Position numbers and translations under genes: made by a program. This document shows, in pieces, positions 1 to 4,424 of a stretch of DNA of 5,690 nucleotides. The stretch is taken from NCBI GenBank assembly GCA_024762755.1, contig JANTGX010000156.1:1-5690 (forward strand), written 5' to 3'. The notes under the pieces were generated by a model that saw only the letters and a program-made list of their open reading frames with translations, was not told the origin of the DNA and did not search any database. The stretch comes from Gammaproteobacteria bacterium. Its GTDB lineage: Bacteria > Pseudomonadota > Gammaproteobacteria > SZUA-152. Position 1 is the stretch's first letter. Each line of letters opens with the position of its first letter.

Positions 1-1
1 C

Positions 2-100
2 AACCCTGACCCGCAAGGATTCCTCGCCTCCACGCGCATCATCGACTGGCAGGCACCGGCGGTGCGCGCGCAGGTCCAGTCCTCTCAATCCCGCAGGTAA
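2..100 (+). pseudogene. Truncated transglutaminase-like protein fragment (5' end outside window)
   Basis: An open frame enters from the left edge and stops at TAA (98-100), giving 32 residues. Its middle part, FLASTRIIDWQAPAVRAQ, resembles from memory the N-terminal lead-in (a Leu/Ile-Asp-Trp/Tyr-x-x-Pro-Ala-Val pattern) of bacterial transglutaminase-like cysteine peptidases. In those proteins the catalytic core of about 150-200 residues should follow. Here the frame breaks off within about a dozen codons, and its last five codons overlap the 3' end of trhP on the other strand. No in-frame ATG lies inside the window, so the start is upstream. I infer a remnant whose downstream part was deleted. 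It could instead be the true C-terminus of an unrelated protein, or chance reading-through. The resemblance rests on about 18 residues and is uncertain. Confidence 0.33.
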
Positions 101-1425
101 CGCGCCAGCAGGCCCAGGCGGGGCGGTGGCAGGTCCGCCGGCCAAGGCATGCGAACCCGGTGACCGCCGCCCGGGGCCTCCGTCACCGGCCGGCCGTCCA
201 GGTCGGTCAGACTCTCGATGAACACGTCGCGGTTGCCCTCGGGCTGGATCACCTCCACCCGGTCGCCGACGCGAAACTTGTTCTTCGCCAGGATCTCCAC
301 CTCCCCCTCCGCCAGGGCGACGATCTCGCCACAGAACTGTTGCGCGCTGCTCGTCGAGTGGCCTTGCAGGTAGTTCTGCTGTTCGTGGCTGTGATGGCGC
401 TGGTAGAAGCCGTCGGTGTAGCCGCGGCTGGCGAGGCCGTCCAAGACCCCCAACAGGCTCGGCTCGAAGGGCCGTCCGGCCACGGCGTCGTCGATGGCGC
501 GGCGATAGACCTGGGCGGTGCGCGCGGCGTAGTAGTGGGACTTGGTCCGGCCTTCGATCTTCAGGCAGTCGATGCCCATCTCCACCAGCCGGGCGACGTG
601 CTCCAGGGCGCGCAGGTCCTTGGAGTTGAGGATGTAGGTGCCGTGCTCGTCTTCCTCCATCACCATCTTCTCGCCCGGCCTGCCGGCCTCCTCGATGAGC
701 ACCGGCTGGTCGGCCAGGGGGTGGCGGGTCTGTTCGCCGCAGGCCGCGGGGGCGGCCTCGATGGCGGCGAGGTCGATGGCGCGGAGGTCGCCGGTGGCAT
801 CGCTCTGTGCGGCTTGCACGGAATAGTCCCAGCGACAGGCGTTGGTGCAGGTGCCCTGGTTGGGGTCGCGGTGGTTGAAATAGCCGGACAGTAGACAGCG
901 GCCGGAGTAGGCGATGCACAGGGCGCCGTGGACGAAGACCTCCAGTTCCATGTCCGGGCAGCGCTGGCGGATCTCGGCGATCTCGTCCAGGGACAACTCG
1001 CGCGAGAGGATCACCCGCTCGATGCCCAGCTCCTGCCAGAAGCGCACCGCCGCCCAGTTGACCGTATTGGCCTGCACCGAGAGGTGGATGGACATGGATG
1101 GCCAGCGCTCGCGCACCAGCATGATGAGGCCGGGGTCGGCCATGATCAAGGCGTCCGGGCCGAGGGCGATCACGGGTTCCATGTCGTCCAGGTAGGTCGC
1201 CACCTTGCGGTTGTGCGGGGAGAGGTTGCTGGCGACGTAGAAGCGCTTGCCCTGGGCGTGGGTCTCGGCGATGCCGGCGGCCAGGTGGTCGAGGTCGAAG
1301 TCGTTGTTGCGTGCCCGCAGGCTGTAGCGTGGCTGGCCGGCGTAGACGGCGTCGGCGCCATAGGCCAAGGCATAGTGCAGGTTGTGCAGGGTTCCGGCGG
1401 GGGAGAGGAGTTCGGGGGCGTTCAT
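85..1425 (-). CDS. trhP: tRNA 5-hydroxyuridine modification protein TrhP (YegQ), peptidase U32 family
   Basis: This 446-residue protein belongs to the U32 'collagenase-like' family and matches the YegQ subgroup in length (E. coli about 453) and sequence. YegQ/TrhP is known to act in prephenate-dependent hydroxylation of wobble U34 in tRNA, the first step to cmo5U/mo5U. It is an Fe-S protein in the cytoplasm, not a proven protease. The U32 signature is intact at residues 162-180: E162, F164, G167, C170, G175, C177, S180. Further cysteines C193 and C197 follow in the GTCTNACRW block. C170, C177 and C193 are likely cluster ligands. The EDEHGTY, NSKDL and KIEGRTKS blocks (about 258-296) are also typical, and the C-terminal part (about 365-446) is the small beta-barrel-like domain. 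The ATG at 1425 begins MNAPELLSPAG, the expected N-terminus, although only a weak GAGA ribosome site precedes it. The gene stands alone, divergent from the deacetylase. Confidence 0.93.
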   Translation of the reverse strand: MNAPELLSPAGTLHNLHYALAYGADAVYAGQPRYSLRARNNDFDLDHLAAGIAETHAQGKRFYVASNLSPHNRKVATYLDDMEPVIALGPDALIMADPGLIMLVRERWPSMSIHLSVQANTVNWAAVRFWQELGIERVILSRELSLDEIAEIRQRCPDMELEVFVHGALCIAYSGRCLLSGYFNHRDPNQGTCTNACRWDYSVQAAQSDATGDLRAIDLAAIEAAPAACGEQTRHPLADQPVLIEEAGRPGEKMVMEEDEHGTYILNSKDLRALEHVARLVEMGIDCLKIEGRTKSHYYAARTAQVYRRAIDDAVAGRPFEPSLLGVLDGLASRGYTDGFYQRHHSHEQQNYLQGHSTSSAQQFCGEIVALAEGEVEILAKNKFRVGDRVEVIQPEGNRDVFIESLTDLDGRPVTEAPGGGHRVRMPWPADLPPPRLGLLARYLRD

Positions 1426-1451
1426 GGTGTTCTCGGCGTTGCAGGGCGCGT

Positions 1452-1457
1452 ATTGTA
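1452..1457 (-). promoter_or_regulatory. Possible -10 element of trhP
   Basis: Read on the minus strand this is TACAAT, five of six matches to the sigma70 -10 consensus. It sits 26 bases before the trhP ATG and is followed by a GC-rich discriminator (ACGCGCC). That would give a short leader of about 20 bases. No good -35 hexamer lies 16-18 bases upstream and there is no extended -10 TG, so the assignment rests on the -10 and its position alone. Confidence 0.33.
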
Positions 1458-1571
1458 GCGGGCTTTGCCCGGCGCTGGGCGGCCTGGTTTGCGTTCTTCC
1501 CTCCGGCTCGCCAAGATTGCCCGAAGTCGACCGGCCTCGTGCCCGAGATGCCCACGTTACGCGGAATCCCC

Positions 1572-2639
1572 ATGCCCAGACTGCCTGCCCTTTGTCTTGC
1601 TCTCTGTCTCGCCCTGCTGTTCGTTCTGTCGCCCGTCAACGCCGCCCGCGCGGAGGAGCGTCAGGCGGTGGTCTTCATGTATCACCACTTCGGCGTGGAG
1701 CGATATCCCTCCACCAACGTACGGTTGGCGCAGTTCGAGGCGCATCTCGACTATATCGCCGACAATGGCTACCAGGTCTGGCCACTGCAAAAGGTGGTGC
1801 GGTACCTGCGCGAGGCCCGGCCCTTCCCGGGGCGGGTGGTGGCCATCACCATCGACGATGCCTACACCTCGGTCTATCGAGAGGCCTGGCCACGCCTGCG
1901 TGCGCGCGGTTGGCCGTTCACCGTGTTCGTCGCCACCGATGGCGTGGATCGGGGCTACACGGCCCTCATGGACTGGCCGCAGATGCGCGAGATGGCGGCG
2001 GCCGGGGTCACCTTCGCCAATCACTCGGCCAGCCACGACCACCTGATACGCCGCCTGCCCGGCGAAGACCAGGCCGCCTGGCTGGGGCGGGTGCGCGCCG
2101 ATCTGCTGCGGGCCCAACAGCGCCTGCAGGCAGAGTTGGGCGCGGCGCCCAAGTTGTTTGCCTATCCCTACGGCGAGTACACCACCGCCGTCGCCGATCT
2201 CGTCGCCGAGCTGGGTTTCACCGCCTTCGGCCAGCAGTCGGGCCCCGCCGGCCTCGGTTACGACCTACGCGCCCTGCCGCGTTTCCCCATGTCCGAGCGC
2301 TTCGCCGGGATGGCGGGATTCGAGAGCAAGATCGCCAGCCTGGCCCTGCCGCTGGCGGCGGTGATCCCCTGGGAGCCGGTGATCGGCGCAGAAAACCCGC
2401 CGCGGCTCGAGGTCGTGGTGGGCGAGGGGCCGCGACGCCTCGATGCCCTGGCCTGCTATGTCTCCGATCAGGGGCGTGCGCCGGTGCAATGGCCGGACCG
2501 CGCCGCGCGCCGATTCGCCGTACGCGCAGAGGCCCCCCTGCCGGTGGGCCGCAGCCGCTACAACTGCACCCTGCCCTCGGCCCAGCGCGGGCGCTTCTAC
2601 TGGTACAGCCACCCCTGGTTCCGCCTGCCCGGCGAATGA
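1572..2639 (+). CDS. Exported polysaccharide deacetylase (NodB homology domain)
   Basis: This 355-residue protein carries a carbohydrate esterase family 4 domain, a metal-dependent remover of N- or O-acetyl groups from polysaccharide or peptidoglycan; the substrate cannot be told from sequence. Residues 1-27 are a Sec signal peptide: Arg3, a Leu/Ala-rich core, and a likely cut after ARA. No lipobox is present although Cys8 and Cys12 lie in the core. CE4 motifs are complete. Motif 1 is TIDDAY (D95 catalytic base, D96 metal ligand). Motif 2 is NHSASHDH (H151 and H155 metal ligands). Motif 3 is YPYGEY (198-203). The opening FMYHHFG (35-41) is typical of the PgaB-like branch. Residues about 260-355 form a separate C-terminal part I do not recognise, with Cys295 and Cys332 possibly paired by a disulfide. 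The 1572 ATG has a weak GCGGAA site 5 bases before it. An ATG at 1548 would add eight residues and has no site. No glycan-synthesis gene is adjacent. Confidence 0.88.
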   Translation: MPRLPALCLALCLALLFVLSPVNAARAEERQAVVFMYHHFGVERYPSTNVRLAQFEAHLDYIADNGYQVWPLQKVVRYLREARPFPGRVVAITIDDAYTSVYREAWPRLRARGWPFTVFVATDGVDRGYTALMDWPQMREMAAAGVTFANHSASHDHLIRRLPGEDQAAWLGRVRADLLRAQQRLQAELGAAPKLFAYPYGEYTTAVADLVAELGFTAFGQQSGPAGLGYDLRALPRFPMSERFAGMAGFESKIASLALPLAAVIPWEPVIGAENPPRLEVVVGEGPRRLDALACYVSDQGRAPVQWPDRAARRFAVRAEAPLPVGRSRYNCTLPSAQRGRFYWYSHPWFRLPGE

Positions 2640-2671
2640 GGGCGTTTGTTTCGTGCCCCCGGCATCTGCGC

Positions 2672-2677
2672 TACAAT
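2672..2677 (+). promoter_or_regulatory. Possible -10 element upstream of ppa
   Basis: TACAAT, five of six matches to the -10 consensus, followed by the GC-rich discriminator GCGCCGCC. GC-rich discriminators are common at growth-rate and stringently controlled promoters, which would suit ppa. The -35 region is poor: the hexamer 17 bases upstream (2649-2654, TTTCGT) matches only weakly. A start near 2684 would put the hairpin at 2747-2770 about 65-85 bases into the transcript. No convincing promoter was seen between that hairpin and the ppa ATG, so this is the best ppa promoter candidate in the gap. Confidence 0.4.
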
Positions 2678-2683
2678 GCGCCG

Positions 2684-2771
2684 CCATAACAAGCAGGCGA
2701 AACGGCCCAGTGCCGCGCCACACCATACCAGCGGGAAGCATTCGCGAAAGGGCCGACTTGTCGGCCCTTTT
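2684..2771 (+). ncRNA. Candidate small RNA or attenuator leader before ppa
   Basis: This stretch lies between the TACAAT element and the end of a strong hairpin with a T tail, so it would be released as an RNA of about 88 bases if the hairpin terminates. The hexamer CGGCCC at 2703-2708 is exactly complementary to GGGCCG at 2750-2755, the 5' arm of the terminator stem. An alternative pairing could therefore break the terminator and let transcription into ppa. A weaker hairpin can form at 2731-2745. I recognise no known riboswitch or small RNA family. It may be only an ordinary leader plus the deacetylase gene's terminator. Confidence 0.25.
2747..2771 (+). terminator. Intrinsic terminator between the deacetylase gene and ppa
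   Basis: The 10-base arms AAAGGGCCGA (2747-2756) and TCGGCCCTTT (2761-2770) are perfect inverted repeats around the loop CTTG. The 3' side runs into TTTTCATT, so the T tract is short. It lies 108 bases after the deacetylase stop and 38 bases before the ppa start. It could end the deacetylase transcript, end a short leader RNA, or attenuate ppa. The A-rich 5' flank gives some symmetry, so weak activity in the other direction is possible. Confidence 0.68.
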
Positions 2772-2808
2772 CATTCGATACCCCTTTCATTGCAGGAGAA
2801 TCCAGAGA

Positions 2809-3357
2809 ATGAGTCTCAATCGAGTCACGTCCGGCCACGATGTCCCTCACGACATCAATGTCATCATCGAAATCCCCTCCCACAGCGACCCGGTGAAATA
2901 CGAGGTCGACAAGGAGAGCGGCGCCATGTTCGTGGACCGCTTCATGAGCACGGCCATGCACTATCCCTGCAATTACGGCTACGTCCCCCATACCCTGTCC
3001 GCGGACGGCGACCCGGTGGACGTGCTGGTGGTGACGCCCTATCCCCTGATCACCGGCTCGGTGGTGCGCTGCCGGCCGGTGGGTGTGCTGAAGATGACCG
3101 ATGAGTCCGGTGACGATGCCAAGGTCCTGGCCGTGCCGGTGAGCAAGCTGTGCTCCAGCTATGCCGATGTCCAGTGCACCGATGACATCCCGCAGCTCCT
3201 GCTGGATCAGATCGCCCATTTCTTCGAGCACTACAAGGATCTGGACGAGGGCAAGTGGGTGCGTGTCGAAGGTTGGGGCGATGTGGAAGCGGCCAAGCAG
3301 GAGATCCTCGACAGCGTCGAGATGTTCAAGCAAGCGCCCGAAAAGCCGCACTTCTGA
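2809..3357 (+). CDS. ppa: Inorganic pyrophosphatase, family I
   Basis: This 182-residue soluble enzyme hydrolyses pyrophosphate to two phosphates with Mg2+, pulling nucleic acid, protein and lipid synthesis forward. The length fits the bacterial family (E. coli about 176). All expected active-site residues are visible: E21, K30, E32, R44, Y52, Y56, the signature D66-G-D-P-V-D71, D98, D103, K105, and Y142-K143. Family I members of this type usually form hexamers. The ATG at 2809 gives the usual N-terminal length, and AGGAG (2794-2798) stands 10 bases before it, a slightly long spacing. The same frame is open far upstream, but nothing there resembles the family. The gene is followed after 5 bases by a phosphodiesterase gene, so the two are probably co-transcribed. 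Its upstream region holds a hairpin terminator that any transcript starting before it must cross. Confidence 0.97.
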   Translation: MSLNRVTSGHDVPHDINVIIEIPSHSDPVKYEVDKESGAMFVDRFMSTAMHYPCNYGYVPHTLSADGDPVDVLVVTPYPLITGSVVRCRPVGVLKMTDESGDDAKVLAVPVSKLCSSYADVQCTDDIPQLLLDQIAHFFEHYKDLDEGKWVRVEGWGDVEAAKQEILDSVEMFKQAPEKPHF

Positions 3358-3362
3358 CCGCC

Positions 3363-3920
3363 ATGAAGATCTGCATCGTCTCCGACAGCCACGACAACCG
3401 CCGTCTGCTGGATATCGCCGTCGAGGACGGCAAGCGGCGGGGTGCCGAGGCGGTGCTGCATTGTGGCGACGTGGTCGCCCCCACCACCCTGCGCGTGTTG
3501 CAGAAACACGGCCTGCCGGTGCACGTGATCCACGGCAACAACACCGGTGACCTGTACAACATGGGGCAGTTGGCCCATGAGGTCGATTCGGTGGTGCAGT
3601 ACCACGGCCAGGACGCCGGCCTGGAGCTGGCCGGCCGGCGTATCTTCATCGTCCACTATCCCCACTACGCACGGGCCCTGGCGCTCACCGGCGACTGGGA
3701 CGTGGTCTGCTGCGGCCACGATCACCGCGCCTCCATCGAGACCATCGACGACATCACCGGCGGCAGCACCCTGTTCATCAATCCAGGCACCGTGGCCGGC
3801 ATCGGCGCCGCGCCCACCTATGTCTTTGGTGATCTGGCCGAGATGCGCTTCGAGATCCTGCCGGTGCCCGTCGATCCGAGCATGGCCTACAACATGCCGC
3901 ACGTCACCGCCCACACCTGA
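3363..3920 (+). CDS. YfcE/MJ0936-family metallophosphodiesterase
   Basis: This 185-residue protein is a calcineurin-like metallophosphatase of the YfcE/MJ0936 branch. Members hydrolyse phosphodiesters such as bis-pNPP in vitro with Mn2+ or similar metals; the natural substrate is generally unknown. The two-metal site is complete: D8 and H10 (SDSHDN), D36 (CGDVV), N59 (GNN), H98 with H101 (IVHYPH), and H119/H121 (GHDH). The NPGT motif of the family is at 140-143. The usual GNCD is GNNTGD here, and the residue after N59 often helps catalysis, so activity may differ slightly. No signal peptide or membrane segment is present. The ATG at 3363 follows the ppa stop by 5 bases without a clear ribosome site, suggesting translational coupling. 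A strong terminator begins right after the stop codon. Confidence 0.9.
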   Translation: MKICIVSDSHDNRRLLDIAVEDGKRRGAEAVLHCGDVVAPTTLRVLQKHGLPVHVIHGNNTGDLYNMGQLAHEVDSVVQYHGQDAGLELAGRRIFIVHYPHYARALALTGDWDVVCCGHDHRASIETIDDITGGSTLFINPGTVAGIGAAPTYVFGDLAEMRFEILPVPVDPSMAYNMPHVTAHT

Positions 3921-3921
3921 G

Positions 3922-3943
3922 GCGGGGCCACTCCGCTTTTTTT
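3922..3943 (+). terminator. Intrinsic terminator of the ppa-phosphodiesterase operon
   Basis: GCGGGG (3922-3927) pairs with CTCCGC (3931-3936) around the loop CCA, with one G-U pair. It is followed directly by seven T (3937-3943). The hairpin starts 1 base after the TGA of the phosphodiesterase gene. This is a textbook intrinsic terminator and separates the operon from the thioredoxin gene. Confidence 0.87.
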
Positions 3944-3960
3944 GCCGGCGCACGATTGCA

Positions 3961-3978
3961 ATGGGCGCGAATGCCCAT
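3961..3978. promoter_or_regulatory. Inverted repeat in the thioredoxin upstream region
   Basis: ATGGGC and GCCCAT form a perfect 6-base inverted repeat separated by GCGAAT. It lies about 50-70 bases before the thioredoxin start, where a promoter must sit between the upstream terminator and the gene. TTGCAA (3956-3961) touches its left edge and TATTCT (3984-3989, a weak -10 match) lies to its right. It could be an operator or a chance dyad; I cannot name a regulator. Confidence 0.25.
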
Positions 3979-4017
3979 AAGTCTATTCTCTGTAACCATT
4001 TCCGACGACTCCAAAAA

Positions 4018-4028
4018 AAGGCCCCCCC
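4018..4028 (+). promoter_or_regulatory. Ribosome binding site of the thioredoxin gene, next to homopolymer runs
   Basis: Seven A (4013-4019), GG, then seven C (4022-4028) stand directly before the ATG at 4029. AAGG (4018-4021) is the only Shine-Dalgarno-like match. Its 7-base spacing suits the ATG at 4029 better than the in-frame ATG at 4035 (13 bases). This decides the start in favour of 4029, though weakly. Confidence 0.5.
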
Positions 4029-4415
4029 ATGGTAATGAACGCAACCAAAGACAACTTTGCCGAGATCATCGAGAACAACGACATCGTCGTGGTCGATTTC
4101 TGGGCCCCCTGGTGTGGGCCGTGCAAGTCCTTCGCCCCCACCTTCGAGGCCTTTGCCGAGGCCCACAAGGACGAGGCCGCCTTCGTCAAGGTCAACACCG
4201 AGGAGGAGGAAGAACTGGCCGCCCACTTCCAGATCCGCTCCATCCCGACGCTGATGATCTTCCGTGAGAAGATCGTGGTCTTCATGCAGCCGGGCGTCTT
4301 GCCCGAGAGCGCCCTGGAGCAACTCCTCGAGCAGGTGAAGGGCCTCGACATGGACGAGGTGCGACGCGAGGTCGCCGAATACCAAGCCAAGGAGCAGGAG
4401 AAGGGCGCCGAATAG
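4029..4415 (+). CDS. Thioredoxin-family protein with C-terminal extension
   Basis: This 128-residue cytoplasmic protein has a thioredoxin fold with the classic WCGPC site (C29, C32), a dithiol that reduces disulfides in partner proteins. The buried Asp (D23 in VVDFW) and cis-proline (P73 in RSIPTLMIF) are present, so the redox centre looks intact. It differs from E. coli TrxA (about 108 residues). It has an acidic EEEEE stretch (58-62), REK (79-81) where KNG is usual before the last strands, and an extra charged, probably helical tail from about residue 106 to 128. It matches a proteobacterial subgroup starting MNATK..F, so translation from the second ATG (4035) is also possible, giving 126 residues. 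It is a single gene behind a terminator and faces a convergent neighbour. No reductase or dedicated partner is adjacent, so the role as general or specialised thioredoxin stays open. Confidence 0.93.
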   Translation: MVMNATKDNFAEIIENNDIVVVDFWAPWCGPCKSFAPTFEAFAEAHKDEAAFVKVNTEEEEELAAHFQIRSIPTLMIFREKIVVFMQPGVLPESALEQLLEQVKGLDMDEVRREVAEYQAKEQEKGAE

Positions 4416-4424
4416 CCCGGAGAC

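Noticed and set aside
53..65. Small hairpin GCACC-GGC-GGTGC as a trhP terminator
   Set aside because: The stem is only 5 base pairs and no T run follows on the minus strand, so it does not qualify.
160..894. Long open frame on the plus strand inside trhP
   Set aside because: It is antisense to a well-supported trhP gene. Its composition (Val/Ala/Gly/Leu-rich) is that of a high-GC shadow frame with no recognisable domain.
1590..1640. Deacetylase as a lipoprotein because of Cys8 and Cys12 in the signal peptide
   Set aside because: The residues before each cysteine (PAL and LAL) do not fit a lipobox, which needs Gly, Ala or Ser just before the cysteine. An ordinary Sec signal with an ARA cleavage site fits better.
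1382..2689. Second long plus-strand frame overlapping the deacetylase
   Set aside because: The Arg/Gly/Pro/Ala-rich translation has no domain, while the overlapping frame carries a signal peptide and all CE4 motifs.
2676..3104. Frame starting at ATG 2676 as a ppa leader peptide or separate gene
   Set aside because: The ATG overlaps the -10-like element, there is no ribosome site, and the frame continues out of phase deep into ppa with a low-information translation.
3231..4385. 384-residue minus-strand frame across the phosphodiesterase and thioredoxin genes
   Set aside because: It runs antisense through two confident genes, the terminator and the intergenic region, and its His/Asp/Gly-rich translation matches no family. 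It is a high-GC shadow.
4403..4418. GGGC/GCCC pair at the end of the thioredoxin gene as a shared terminator
   Set aside because: A 4-base stem with an 8-base loop and no T tract is no better than chance in this composition.
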